Shown here one piece after another: positions 8,213 to 19,900 of a DNA stretch of 64,000 nt (within the stretch, counting starts at the first letter, position 1; every line of letters begins with the position of its first letter). Origin of the DNA: Pyropia yezoensis (taxonomy: Eukaryota > Rhodophyta > Bangiophyceae > Bangiales > Bangiaceae); assembly GCA_009829735.1 (NCBI GenBank), contig CM020619.1, positions 31,579,751 to 31,643,750 on the forward strand, read 5' to 3'. The notes below the pieces were generated by a model. That model saw only the letters and a list, made by a program, of their open reading frames with translations. It was not told the origin of the DNA and ran no database searches. The position numbers and the translations under genes were made by a program.

Positions 8213-10748
8213 ATCCTACTTACGTGGGAGAGCGAGCAGCAATTAAACGCAGGGTGAGAGCGACAATGGTAGCGTCGCGACCGCAGTAGTCATGAGTCAG
8301 AACACCAGAACACCAGACACACAAGTAAGGACCATGAGGGTGAACCACGCAACTCGCACCTCCGACCCGAAACATATGAGAACCGGCACCCCCGTGGACG
8401 TCACGTCGGATGCAATCCACCAACCTCCCCACCCCCTCAACGAAACCACAAGCCTCCCCGCCGACCGAGAGAACACAGCCTCACCCGCCCAGTCTCACTT
8501 CGCCTCTGCTCTGCCAGACCTCACCTCCCTCCCCACAAAAACAGCCTCGCTTCTCCAGTCAGGGGCCAAAGAAAGGCTCGCATCCAAGAGTCCGCGCCAC
8601 CCACGTACCTCTGCGCTGCCCACCATGGCGGCCGATGCCGCCGGTGCGCCCCCCCACCCGTCCAGCTCCCGTCCTGTACCCGTCGCTGACGAAGCCACCT
8701 CCCCCCAACTCGCGTCTGTATCGAGCGGTCGACCCCGGCCCACCCAACCAGTCACGCCCTCGACGGCGCCCCCGTGCAAAGGGATCCAACCTCCCGTCAC
8801 GAGGACAGCCACCCGCGGCGCAAGCTCGACGCGTGCGCGGCTCCGCCGTCGTCCGGGCCGGGACGACAAGGCCACGCCGGGGCTAGAGAGGCGGGCGGGG
8901 GGGAGGGAAAGCCCAGGCACACGCAGGCAGGTGAACGCCCACCCTCGCCTATAGGTGGGGGGTAGTGATGGAAATGCGTATGACGATGGTCAAAGAGAGC
9001 GAAAGAAAGAAAGGAAGAGGGAGTAGAGGGAAGACAGGAGAGGGTGGCGCAGCGGCGGAGCAGACAGCCCACCGCACGAAAGAAGCCAAAAAAGGAACAG
9101 ACAACTGGAAAATAGGAAAAAAAACAGTGGACCACAACAGGAGAGGCGCGTCCGTGGGAGGCAGCAGGCCCCACCAAGACGGGACGCAAGCGACTGAGCA
9201 GTTGCTGCACCGCCTCCGCGAACCTGCCTTCACGAGTGGCACGCCGGCCTGGCGCTGCTTGCCAATGCGCATGGCATGAGACACGTGGCGTACGTGCGAA
9301 ACCCCCCCCACTCATGTTGCCGGGCAGGGGGATGAGAGCGCACGTATGTACACGTGTCTAAAGGGATGATAACCGTCGTCCCACCTTCCCCCTCCCCCAC
9401 GTCCACTGCGCCGCCGTGAGGTGGCAGCTCCAACCGACCCCCCACGCTGGCCCAGCCATCTGCGCCCTGTGTCAGCTGAGCATCCAGGAGGGGCCCGGAA
9501 TTTTTCGGGCCAGCCCACGACTCTCAGGGAGGACGCATGAGCAAGCAGGCTTACAGCTGGGTCATGGGAGGGTCTGCACAGGAACATCGCGCACCAAGGG
9601 AATCTGCACCGGCAATCTGCCATGGGGACCGCTACCCGACCAGATTAGGTCTCTGGAAGGGGTCCCTCGTCACAGAGGTCCCTTCTGCTGAACTGTTCAT
9701 TATGTTTTTACTCACATAGTTGAATGTTCGTGGAGAGTCTGAAGTGGTCTGCCTGGCTGTCCTCGCAACTGCCGTCGCCGTTGCCGTCGTCGATGCCCTC
9801 TTTGCTTGAGTCGTTGCTGCCGCAGTCGCGTCGCCAGAGGCAACTTCTGTAACCGGGTGGAACGCTGCGTTCAAGAAGCGTCTCCAAGATGGTCTGTACG
9901 AGTGCGGCGGGCGCGTTGACAGTTGCGGTGGTGGTGTCGATGATGGCGTCGGCGGCGGCGGCTGGGCGAAGGAAACGGCGGCCGACGCGGTGGATGCGCC
10001 CCCCCTGAACACAGCCCTGCCAGCTTCCAGATGAGCAGATGAGCGCTTCTATTGTGTCCAAGCAAACCCCGACCGCAGCGGTGTCTTGCACGCAATTCAC
10101 AGCTCATAGAACACAGCACCCACGACCTCATCGACCTCCCCGTCCGCAGCGCCCATCTCCCATCGCTTTCTTCAGCCTCTCAGTTGCCGCATGCTATCTC
10201 GCTGTGGGGCGCTCTGGCTAGTGCCCTCGCGAGGCCGTCGCCTATTGAATTCCCAATGCGCCCGCCATCAGAAACAGAAGCGGCGGCCACCGCCACCCCG
10301 CCTCTCTCGCTCCATCCATTACCACCAAGTGGACGCGTCGGCCGCGCGTCCACGTTGACAGCGGCAATTGAAAAGCGCCTTCGCCGTAGCCCGGCGGGTG
10401 GGGAATCGGCGGGGATGGCAGGGCGCTACTGATGCAGTCGTGGGAGCCAGACTGCCAAGCTAAAATGCCGGTCAGAGGCTCCAAGTCGCCGATCAGGCGG
10501 GATAAGTACGAGGCATCTTAGGCTGACAACAATTACGAATCCAGGGTAGGTAAATTAGAAGGACGCCTCTCGCGCCAAAGTTCGGATGCAGGGGGCGGCG
10601 GCCGCAGTGGCTTGTGCGTTGCGCGTTCACTAGTGGCGTCCCCCACCCGTCACGCCGACTCGCTTCTTTGTGTCGGTGCCGGCGGTACCCCCCCCGTGTC
10701 CTGGCAGCGGTGCCCCCCCCGCGTCCTCCCCCTGTTGCCATTCCGACC
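8213..10748. other. 2.5-kb region without a supported gene
   Basis: Lies between the 5' end of the coiled-coil gene and NSE4. It contains a purine-rich stretch on the plus strand (about 8985-9130, A/G runs). A Kozak-like ACC-ATG-G at 8625 opens a 109-codon Pro/Arg-rich frame to 8954. A 130-codon minus-strand frame at 9708-10100 is listed separately. The first exon of the coiled-coil gene is expected just above 8213. Nothing else is supported. Confidence 0.4.
9708..10100 (-). CDS. Hypothetical small protein
   Basis: A 130-residue minus-strand ATG frame with balanced composition, unlike the Pro/Arg-rich shadow frames around it. It includes an Ala/Thr/Val-rich helix-like segment ('DAIIDTTTATVNAPAALVQT') followed by an acidic Ser/Asp tail. 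No known domain, signal or membrane segment. It could be chance; it is listed because the surrounding 2.5 kb has no other candidate. Confidence 0.2.
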   Translation of the reverse strand: MNCVQDTAAVGVCLDTIEALICSSGSWQGCVQGGRIHRVGRRFLRPAAAADAIIDTTTATVNAPAALVQTILETLLERSVPPGYRSCLWRRDCGSNDSSKEGIDDGNGDGSCEDSQADHFRLSTNIQLCE

Positions 10749-11777
10749 ATGCCACCTCGCAAGCGGCATGCGACTGCCCCCCATCCTGCGAATGGGGACC
10801 CTGGCCAGGGCGCGACGATAGCACGACCAGCCATGGGCGGCGGGGGCGGCACGACCAAGTCCCAGGAGCAGACACGCCGGGAGCAGAATGAGGACCGCGC
10901 CAAGTCCAATGCCATCACCGTCAGTCTGCGGGCCCACCTCAATGAGATCATGGCTAGTCGGGAGATGGCCATGGACCCGCGGGAGAAGACGCTTGACAGG
11001 CTCCTCGGGGAAAACGACAGGCTACACGAGCAAGCCACCACGGCGGCCCAGTCGCTACTGGCATCTCGTGCCTTTGCAGAGCTCACTTCGTGTGCTCGGC
11101 GGCAGGCCACCAAGCTGCAGACTGGCCTTAAGAACTACGACACCGCCAGCTTTGTCAACAAGATCAAGGCACGGATGTCGGGCGACGCGCGGGCGGAAGA
11201 AGGGGACGTGACCGCACCGTTGGACTTTGCCAGCCTCGGCGGCAGTCTCTGGCGCTACTATCACAGGGCCCCGGCGGTGGACTTTATGTACGGCCTCACC
11301 GACATCCAACCGCGGGCACCGGTCGTCCGCAAGGCGCCGACTGGTCCGCGGGCTGGGTCGGCGCGTGGTGGCGTGGCGGCTCGCCCCGAGAATGTGGTTG
11401 ACAAGGACAAGCTGGACAAGACCGAGACGGACTTGCAAATTGAGGTGATGCAGGGAGAGCTCCTGCGGCGTGGCGGGTCAGGCGCTCCTTTCTATGCCTT
11501 CCTTGTCGACCCGGACTCGTTCTCGCGTTCAGTGGAGAACATTTTTCACTCGAGCTTTCTCATCAAGGATGGCCGCGCGCGCTTGGTCATGCGGGGGGAG
11601 GTGCCGACACTGGTGGCCAAGGGGGTAGGGGGAGGGGGCGGGGACATCGATGCGCAGGGGGAAGACGACGCGCCCATGGAGAACGACCAGACCATCCTGC
11701 GGTTTGACTATGACAAGTGGGAGGAGGTCAAGGCCACGTACTCCATCGATGCTGTGGTGTTTCCGTCAAATGGATAG
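10749..11777 (+). CDS. NSE4: NSE4-like kleisin of the SMC5/6 complex
   Basis: Single exon, 342 residues from ATG 10749 (cgacc-ATG-CC) to TAG at 11775-11777. The N-terminal half has the kleisin-type helical region ('LNEIMASREMAM...LLGENDRLHEQATTAAQSLLASRAFAEL', 'KLQTGLKNYDTASFVNKIKARM') and the Nse4-typical 'LDFASLGG.LWRYYHRAP...FMYG'. The C-terminal winged-helix signature is clear: 'SVENIFHSSFLIKDGRARL', then 'ILRFDYDKWEEV'. In the family NSE4 bridges the SMC5 and SMC6 heads with NSE1 and NSE3 in the nucleus and acts in recombination repair. The length is close to the usual 300-400 residues. A Gly-rich insert lies before the last motif. Converges with the DnaJ-X gene. Confidence 0.92.
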   Translation: MPPRKRHATAPHPANGDPGQGATIARPAMGGGGGTTKSQEQTRREQNEDRAKSNAITVSLRAHLNEIMASREMAMDPREKTLDRLLGENDRLHEQATTAAQSLLASRAFAELTSCARRQATKLQTGLKNYDTASFVNKIKARMSGDARAEEGDVTAPLDFASLGGSLWRYYHRAPAVDFMYGLTDIQPRAPVVRKAPTGPRAGSARGGVAARPENVVDKDKLDKTETDLQIEVMQGELLRRGGSGAPFYAFLVDPDSFSRSVENIFHSSFLIKDGRARLVMRGEVPTLVAKGVGGGGGDIDAQGEDDAPMENDQTILRFDYDKWEEVKATYSIDAVVFPSNG

Positions 11778-12150
11778 GAGGACAGGTGATACTGGGCTAC
11801 TCAGTGTAGAACGGACTGGTGAGGTGCTGCTTGTTGGAGAGTGTAGCGCATTGTACATGTGGGGATATCGCTGCTCTCCGTGTGTGGGGTCCAGACCCAG
11901 GCCGTTCACACCTCAACGAAGCGGACCAACCAAGCGGACCAGACGTGGTCGAGTTCTTGGGCAGACGAGCCGGACAAGAGCAACGAATGATACACCACAA
12001 GCGAACATCGTGTGGATGGCAAGAAGACATGCGTGGATAGAGCACGAAGCGCACTTGTACAATTTGCTTTCTGCCTACTTCAAGTGGGTTTCAACCCCGC
12101 GTGCAGAACTGAGACACGACGCAGGGCTACTCACGCCGCCGACAAACATA
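11778..12150. other. Convergent spacer
   Basis: 373 bp between the NSE4 and DnaJ-X stop codons; expected 3' UTRs. No gene or repeat seen. Confidence 0.5.
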
Positions 12151-13961
12151 TCAAGCCGCCTGGAAGATCTTACCCAGCTCAATCAGCCCCTTGGCACGCA
12201 ATTCCCTGTCGGCCTTAGACACCCCCTCCTCCTTGCATACGAGGGACACAACCTTCCGCAGGGTTGTTTCAACGTCCACAAGCGAAGCCAGCCAGAGAGC
12301 GCCCAGGCCAGACACTGCCTGACGCGTTTCCTGTTGGTGGATCTCGTCGGCGTCGGCGTCGTCGGAGCCGCCGTCGGCGCCCGCGCCCGAAGCCGCCCCA
12401 GCGGCCCCACCACCAGCGGCGGAGCCGGTCGACGGGGCTGGCTTGCCGTCGGCCGCCTTGGTCGCACCTCCTGCCCCACTTACCCTGCTCGGCGGGGCGG
12501 CCGTGGACTGAGCCGCCGCGGCGAGGCCCATTGTCCCACGCAACGAAGACACCTGCGTGTGGAACATGTGGCCAAGGCCTTCCAGCTCCGACACATACCC
12601 CATCAGGCCAAGTGGGCTCTTGAGCGAGCCCAACGCCATTTCGCCTTTGTTGACATACACCCAGCCGATAGCGTGGAACAGGTCCTTGCCAAAAGGCTCG
12701 CCGCGAAGGACGGCAACTTCCCGATTGGCGTGGTCCACAAACGTTTTCTGGTCCCCATGGACGTAGCGCTCCAGCCGGCGGGAAAGGAGACGTGCAAGCA
12801 TCTGCTCGCGCTCTGTTTGCACCGCCACCAAGCGCGCGCGAGTTTCGGGAGAGTCAGCATCGTCGCCGGGGGCGGCAGACAAGTGCATCGCCGCGGTTGC
12901 CATGTCCCCAATGAGATGCTTGAATTTGTCTGTGCGCCAGCAGAAAGCAACAAAAGTGTCAAGACACATGACCAGACGGCACGCGGACAACAAGCCCAGT
13001 CAAAACGCGGCATGTGAGTGAGCAAGAAACAACAAAGAGAAAAACCTGCCCAGAAGCCACCGTGGTCGTCGAGCCAGGATGGGCACTGGACCGCCGCGAC
13101 CCTCTCGATAGTGCACCTAGTTTCCGCAAATGCCGCCCATCACGTGTACGTCTAGCAGGCAAGCAGCTCATGCGCAAATCGCTTCTCTCCTGGCATGCCC
13201 CCTCCCGTCCGATCAAACGTACCGGCACCAAACATCAGGGTGAACAGCCGCTCGGCGTCCAGCAGCTGTTCGTTGTTCACGGCGTCCTTCCCGTGAGCAT
13301 GATAGCTCGCCCGTTTCTCATCGTCACTGAGCACTTGGTACGCTTCGCTGATCACGATGAACTTCTCCCCCGCCTGCGGGTCGTCCGGATGCTTGTCAGG
13401 GTGGTTGGCTCGACTCAGCCGATAGTAGGCCTTGCGAATAGTCGACGCGTCCGCGTCAACGGGCACGCCCAGGACTTCGTAGTAGGTGGTGTCGGCGGGA
13501 CGCCCCTTCGGCACGGCCGTCTCCCCATCGGCGAGAAGCCCTTCGTACAGCGCCGCCCGCTCCGCCTCGTAGGCGCGGGCGTCCTCCTCCAGCACCACGC
13601 GCGTACCAATGGCGTCCATTCCCTCCTCATCTTCGCCCTCGGGGCGCTTTCCCCGCAGCTGGTGCTTGACGCCCGTCCCCAGCTTGTAGATGCCAGTGCC
13701 GGCGCCCGCAAGCGGCGCTGCCACCCCCACCAGGAGACCACCCGCGACGCCAGCAAAGAAGCCCTTGGCGCTCTTTGTCCGTGCGCCCGCAATGGGGCCC
13801 GCCACGACCGCGCCTACGCCGATCGCCAGGCCGCCCAGGGTGTTGGTAGCAAACTCTTTGGTGCCCTGCAGCGCCGACTGGGGCTGCGCCGCCGACCGGG
13901 CTGCGCGCTCCTCACGCAGCGCCACGCGCGTCTGCTCCAGCAGCTCCCGTTGCTGATCCAT
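12151..13961 (-). CDS. DnaJ-X domain protein with a glycine-rich N-terminal extension, two exons
   Basis: Exon 1 is 13223-13961, exon 2 is 12151-12929 and the intron is 12930-13222 (293 bp, GTACGT...GCACAG). The split codon restores '...LFTLMFGA-D-KFKHLIGDM', an exact DnaJ-X motif. The product is 505 residues. The J domain is at about residues 158-224 with HPD at 187-189. The X domain (about 237-395) has 'FGADKFKHLIG', 'RLERYVHGDQKTFVDHANREV' and 'FGKDLFHAIGWVYVNKGEMALG'. An Ala/Gly/Asp-rich linker precedes the C-terminal helix. The J domain stimulates Hsp70; the X domain is typical of yeast Caj1/Djp1 and plant DnaJ-X proteins. Unusually, about 155 residues precede the J domain, including two Gly/Ala-rich blocks (residues 43-61 and 66-98, 'GLAIGVGAVVAG', 'GFFAGVAGGLLVG') of membrane-hairpin character. 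Start ATG 13959-13961. Confidence 0.94.
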
Positions 13962-14581
13962 GGCTGGCGCGCAGCGGCAGAGAGGAACGAGGGGGGGGGG
14001 GGAGGGCAGACGGTGGAGAACGAGAGGCCGCGCGTAGGAGGGACAGAAACGGGAACCGGACGTAAAGATGCGAGACGGGGGGGCGAGAGTGAGCACACAG
14101 ACGGTTGTGGTTACAGCAGAGTGGAGACAATGTCGGCAGGCAGAGAAGCGGGACAGAAAAAGCCGCTGCGGATAGATAATAATGGACAGCGCCGGGCGGT
14201 CACCCGGTGGCGACGGCGGGCGTGGGGAGGTGTGTGGCGCCACGACGTGCCAGTCGCGTCGATACGCAATACACCAGCAGTGTCGCCAAAACTTGACGCC
14301 GCGCCAGCAATGCCTTCGAATCTTACGCATCAGATTTTGGTGGAGAGTGTTGGGAGCGGTGACTGGTACACGTGTGTACGTTTGAATTCCAGAAGCTTCC
14401 CCAGCTCGATTCACGGGGGGAGGCTCGTTGGACAGCGCGCTGGCATCCATGAAATATAGGAAGAAAACGTGGAAAGAAACTGAGCTCTGTACACATTTAT
14501 TTTTTCGTAGATAACGCTGGGAATCTTTTGCAAATCTTGCAGCCAGAGGATGTGGTGTCTCGGACAGCCGCTCTGGGACTC
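13962..14581. other. Intergenic, DnaJ-X promoter and CGI121 3' UTR
   Basis: 620 bp between the DnaJ-X start codon and the CGI121 stop codon, both minus strand. The DnaJ-X frame stays open upstream of its ATG, but the composition turns Arg/Pro/His-rich, so I treat it as 5' UTR. No other gene seen. Confidence 0.45.
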
Positions 14582-16127
14582 TTACTTGGCGACCACCTCC
14601 CTCGTGGCCACCCGCGTGGCGATGGCGTTCACGATGGCAGCCACCCCCTCCCCCCCCCCGCCGGCAGACAGCTCCTCCGCGCTAATCTTGTACGCCGCCG
14701 CCGTCCCCACGGCCCGGCTGGCCGCACCAACGGCCAGGCCGGCGACCACGTCCGCCACCTCCACCCCGACAATTCCGTCAAAGGCGGTAACCGCGGTGGG
14801 CGGTGGCGGAGGCGGCAGCGGCGGGGCAGAGGGGGACGACGTAGTGGCGGCGGCGGCATTAGCAGTGGGAGCATCGGCAGGTTTACGGGGTGGGGCGGGT
14901 GCTGTCGCCGTCGCCACCGCGTCGTCCCCCCCGATCGCGGCAGACAGCGGCAACACCACTACCAGCAGGCGGCGGGTCTGCGAGCTGACGCCAAACCGGC
15001 GGAGGGCGGTAGAGAGGGACTTGCCGCCTGACAGACACAGCAGCAGCTGCGCGTGCACCGAGTGGGCGGTGAGGGTACCAGCGCGGGCTGGGAAGCGTGT
15101 GCGTGCGCGCGTCCGTGGTCGCGGGATAAAAAATAGAGGGCGGGGGGCACGGGAGGGGGACCAACGTAAGCAGGAGGGGCGAGAGCGTCAGCACCAGTGC
15201 GCCGGGCCAACCATGAGAGAATTGCTCGCGGACGCCAAAGGCAGCACCGCCGCGGGGCGGACCCGGCGAGTGCTCCCCCCACGGCCATGCCACCACGCAG
15301 CCGTCGTCTGACAACAGACGCCTGGTACCCGTCCGCTCCCCTCCCTCCGCCGCGCCCCCCTCCCCCCCAAGGCCACACAGGCGGCAGACAGCGCAGCGAC
15401 GCCGCCACCACCACCGCAAACGTACCGCTTTCCACTGCCTGGTGGGCGGCAATGAGGACCGGGAATAGGTCAATGACCTGCGGGGAGGGAAGATGCAGGG
15501 GGAGGGGGTACGTCGCCCGAAGAGTGGGTTTGGAAGGGGATAGGAGGAGAGCCCCGCAGCAGCAGCAGCCGCGTATGAAAAAGGCAATGAAAAGAGTAGG
15601 CGAAAGCCGCGGCAGCATCGCCATCACCACCACCACCGACACCGTCGGGTCTGTTAGCGGGGCGCCAAGGTGCTGGAAAAAGAACATGGCACGCCCCGAC
15701 GGCCCCATGGCAGCCCACATTGCGGAAAACCCTCAGAAAGAGCCTCGAGCGAGCACATGTGCCTCCCGACCCCGCCCAAACAATCCCTGCCATTACCCAC
15801 TGCCAAAGCTATCCCACTCCCCAACCCTACCCACCCCACCCACGCCGTCTCGAGCAAGCCCGACCACGACACCCTCCCCTCCAACCTCCCCCCTCCTTCC
15901 CCCCCCCTCCTTCCCCCCCCCTCCAACCTCCCCCCTTCCCCCTCGCTTCCCAACCAGACCCCCCTCCTCCCGTGCCGTCTCCCACCACGCACCAGCTCCG
16001 CGTCGATAAACGCTGCATCCACCTCGCGGGCGGCGAGCCGCCGCCGTAGGTCCGCCCCATTGGTGACCGCCTCGTACAAGCGGGCCTCCACCGGGATGTC
16101 CAAGCGTTCACCAACCATGGTGCGCAT
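14582..16127 (-). CDS. CGI121: CGI121/TPRKB subunit of the KEOPS complex, three exons
   Basis: Exons are 15993-16127, 15426-15477 (only 52 bp) and 14582-15087. The introns are 15478-15992 (GTGCGT...CCGCAG, phase 0) and 15088-15425 (GTACGT...CCCAG, split Ala codon). The joined protein is 230 residues and reads as a Cgi121 throughout: 'EARLYEAVTNGADLRRRL', 'AAFIDAEL-VIDLFPVLIAAHQAV', 'LTAHSVHAQLLLCLSGGKSL', 'TALRRFGVSSQTRRLLVVVL' and, near the end, 'AAYKISAEEL...IVNAIATRVA'. KEOPS makes the t6A modification of ANN-decoding tRNAs; Cgi121/TPRKB binds the kinase Bud32/PRPK. It is longer than the usual ~175-190 residues because of an Ala/Pro-rich insert (about 125-165). ATG at 16125-16127 is chosen; a second in-frame ATG follows at 16116-16118. 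Confidence 0.9.
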
Positions 16128-16386
16128 CGTGGGAGAGGGGGTGTGGGTCCGGAGTCGCTCGTCGACGGTGCGGGTGAGAGGGGGGGTAGGGGAAGGGGGG
16201 AAGAGGGGGAAGAGGGGGTTGACGACGACAGGATTACGGGAATAGCCTAAGCCGAGCCCGAAGACGCGCGCCCGTTGACGTTTCTATTTTTTTCGAGAGG
16301 GAAAAACTGGAGTGGGGGGGAGCCAGCGGAAAAAGGGATCTAATCCTAACCTAGTTGCCAGCAGAGAGAACGAGGTCTGCCAGCAG
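16128..16386. other. CGI121 upstream region
   Basis: About 260 bp upstream of the CGI121 start codon, ending at the MITE target site. It contains a G-rich stretch (16170-16220) and a T-run at about 16285-16295. No gene seen. Confidence 0.4.
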
Positions 16387-16964
16387 TAGGTTTGGGTATC
16401 ACGCCCCCAAAACCGGGGCGTGATGTGCGATCACGCCCAATCACGCCCGATCACGTCGTAATCACGCCATTTTGTCCCCGTGTCACGTGTAAAGTAGCCT
16501 ACCTACTTACTTTCTTATTAATGTCCTATGTACATAGCATTGCGGAGTCAAGGCCGTACCAAAGCAAGAACACTCGCAGCCTCACCCAAAGCAGCCTCAC
16601 CCGACTCCCACCGATGCCCTCTGCCCCACCTCTGCCAATGTCCTTCTCTCCTCGTCAAAGGTCATCAGGGAGGAAAACCACAACGCTGCCAGAAAACTTC
16701 AGCGGGCGGCGGAGGCCCGCTGTGGCTTCTGCCCCATGAGGCAGTCCCTCCCCGACGAGACGCAGCCGTTCACACGCGGGGCCGGTCGCCGCGGCGGCGG
16801 TGATGGTCAGTGCGGGTGGAGGCGACGGCAGCCAAAGCTGTTGGAGTCAGTAGTAGTGTTCTCATCAGCAGAAGCGGGGCTAGATGAGCGGGGGCTGTGC
16901 ACGCCGCGGGGGTGATTGTGGCACGTGATATCATATCACGTGCGGGGCGTGATACCCAAGCCTA
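16387..16964. mobile_element. MITE with terminal inverted repeats and TA target-site duplication
   Basis: The left end reads TA then GGTTTGGGTATCACGCCCC (element from 16389). The right end is GGGGCGTGATACCCAAGCC then TA (element to 16962). The 19-bp ends are inverted repeats with one mismatch, flanked by TA on both sides. That is the signature of Tc1/mariner-type elements, including Stowaway-like MITEs. The element is 574 bp, with no transposase-like frame, so it is non-autonomous. Inside the left end are about five ATCACG(CC) repeats (16405-16470); near the right end is a near-perfect CACGTGATAT palindrome (16922-16941). These subterminal repeats could be transposase-binding sites (inference). 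Confidence 0.83.
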
Positions 16965-19900
16965 GCCAACAGCCGCGTGTGGGTCTGTACTGTATGCACG
17001 TATGTTCATACAGATTTCACTGCACTACATATACACTGCGGTACAGACGCGCCGGCCGCGTGTGTGCGTACATCCAGCCACACCGCCCTCCCGCTGACAA
17101 CCACCCCTACCTCCCCGTTCAGTTTGACGTATACAATGTCAACGGCCCCGCAGCCCAGCGCTCTATCACCCACCCCTCTCAGCGGCGTCCCCGCCCTCGC
17201 GGAAGTGCTCGCCGCGTACCGGCAGGGCGGCCGCGTGCCCCGCAGCGACGGCCGATTTGGCTTCCCTGGAAAAGGGGGTTTCTGAAGCGACCGCCCCTTG
17301 GCGGGAGCCTCACGCGTCGCCGAGCAGGCTCCCGGTTGCCCGCGAAACTGCCGCACCCTCACAGCGCACCACCGCGGCGCCGGTGAAGAACTCTCGCGCC
17401 GCGCCGGTGCGGACGGCCGCCTCAAAAGAGGAAAGCGCGGCGGCCGGGTAGCAGACCGTCACATAGGCCACCACCGTGGCGGCGACAACGTCCGGGCTCC
17501 AGCTCAGGACGTCCGCGAAAAAAACCCGCACCGAGATGGCCGGTCGTGCAGAGGGCCCGCGCTGGTGGCGCGGACTCCTCCCTATCGACGGCGGGCCCAC
17601 CGCGGGGAGGCACACGGAATGCGGGGCCGGGAGAAGAGCGCCGCAGCCCCCGTATGGGCCAGCCACCCCACACCGTCGCCCTTCGCCGGCGCCTAAATAG
17701 CTTGCCACAGGGGGGACTGGCCGGAGTAGGGAACCACCTGAGTCAGGACCTGAGGTGACCTGACTCACTGGGGGGAAGGGCGGGGGGGGCGCTCGAAGAG
17801 GACAGCTCGACGGGGCTCTCCGCACAAGTGGGCTTTTGGGACTCTCCCGATCGAGGCAGCGATCGTCGCCAACGGAACCCACACCCAGATCCGAGCGCCC
17901 CAGCCAGTTCCAGTGGAATCGCACAATGCATGTATGTACTGTACAGTACACTGCACTGTACATAGAGACATACAGTACGACAGCAGGCACGGAGCACCCC
18001 CCTCGGAGGCCCCTCTCGTGCCATCCCCTTCGTCCTGGTTACCCTCCCTCCATTGCCCGCCACCCCCGTCCCGCCCCCCCTCCCACCCTTCCACCCCCCC
18101 ACCCCCCCGCACGACCCCTTCCCAACACCCCGCGGCGCCCGCCCGCAGCGTGGCCAGGACATCCTTCCCCCACTGCCGCGCCGCGTCCGTCGCTCGCCAC
18201 CAGCGCCAGGGCCAGTGAGCGCAAGGGCATGCGCCCCCTCCGCAAGCGCGTCCGCCCACTGCTTGCGCGGCGGCCGCAGTGGCCACGGCGTCGGCGTGGG
18301 GGGTGGCGGCACCGGCCGATGCGCCGTGGCGAGGAATGCTGGAGGGGGGTTGGTCCCGACCGCCAAGCACCACCCGCCCGCCGTCCACCGCCCCACCTCC
18401 TGCACACCCCCCCCCCCGCCGCGCCGCCAGCGGCCCGCACACCACAGCAGGCTCGCGCCTAGCCGCCACCACAGCCGCCATGCGGCCGGCCGTCGCGGTT
18501 GCCACCGCCGCGCCGCCACTGAAGGCCGCCTCGGCGCAGGGGACGAATCTGGGCGACGACGAGATGGGCCGGCGGGGGGAATGGCCCCGCCCCGCCCAAC
18601 GGCACCCCTTGAGCCCGAAGTGAGGCCGCTGCGCTGGGCAGTCAACGTATGGTAGGCGGCCGCCGAGTGTGGTGGGTGGGCGGCTGCTTCCACATCGCCG
18701 CGGCGGCCGCCGCAGCCGAAAAGGCCGCGGAAGGGCCGGCCTCTGCCGGTGGCGCGCGGACGGCCGCGACGGGCGGTGCGTGGGGAATTGGGGCGGCATG
18801 CGCCGAAAGCAACGCCTGCGCCCGCCGAAGTGCAGCAGACGGGCGCGGTGTAGTACATACAAGGTAACGGAGTGGGTCGGAGGGATGGGGATGCACACTC
18901 CCGTCCCCCCACCTCGAGGGCCTGGTGCCCCGTGTGGCTACCTCCATGTTGAGCACCAAAGGCGCCGCCGTCAAGCAGCTGCAAGCACCTTAATCGAGGT
19001 AGAGGTGTCCACCGGGTGGGTGGGGAACGGCCGCTGTGGGCGATGCCATGCATCGTGCGGCCATTCCGGAACGGCGGAGCGAGATTCACCAAGTGACAAT
19101 ACAACAGGGCGTGGCTTCAGCTGGGCGTCGGCTTGGTCGTAGCGGCTGGGGTAGGGGCGCCTGTCGCCGCCTTCCGTGTTGGCTGGGCAGAAGGGTGTGC
19201 CAGCGCCATGTTGTGCCTGAACTGTTTGTCAACGCGCTCCCGGAGAGGCAAGGAGAGGAGGGTCAACGCGAGTAAACCGTGGTTGTTCCCTTCGTCCAAT
19301 AAAAAAGTAAACAAGATCAGGCTGAGGCGCGACAACGGACGATAGTCGGATTTCCGTCTCCGTGTCTCTCGATAGAAGCACCCGTCTCGATACGTATGTA
19401 TTTAGAATAGCTGTGAAGCGGCCAGCACCCTTGCTGTGACGAATGTACTGGTTCGTCACACCCTTGAAATTGGATCCGTACCCCAACGGCGGCAAAACTT
19501 CCACATCATTGTGTTTGCCCATTGTTCTGACGCTGTGCAGCTCACGAGGTCTGTTGGGGAGTCCGGTACGACCACGCCCAAACGGTCGTCACTGGTCGTA
19601 CAAAGAGACCGTGAGCAATGGACACCCTTTTTTTTCCGTTGGCGCATCTTCGGCAACGGGCGTCTGTAGCGCCATACGTTGCTGACAGGTGTCTGGGACA
19701 AGGCCGTTGTCTGGGACAAGGACCGCAATCAGACTCTCTGTGCCTCTCGCACCCGGCCGGGTGGGCGGCCTCCCAGTGCGTGGCTCTGTGTGCAAGGCTA
19801 TGAAAGCTCTGTGACGGGCGGGCGGCCAAAGAGGCCGTTGGCAGTGGGAGTGGTATGCGCCGCTCCTTCCTACTAGACCCCCCCCCCCCTCGCCCACCTG

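Noticed and set aside
13152-13222. Extra C-terminal residues after 'FGAGTFDR' in the DnaJ frame
   Set aside because: They are intron read-through; splicing at 13223/12929 restores the X-domain motif exactly.
16405-16470. ATCACGCC repeats as a CRISPR-like array
   Set aside because: Units are 8-9 bp with variable short spacing inside a eukaryotic MITE; no CRISPR geometry or cas genes.
17310-17540. Minus-strand 'VVAYVTVCYPAAALSSFEAA' as a REEP/HVA22-type membrane protein
   Set aside because: Only a few residues resemble the family, the conserved Trp-rich continuation is missing and the frame ends soon after.
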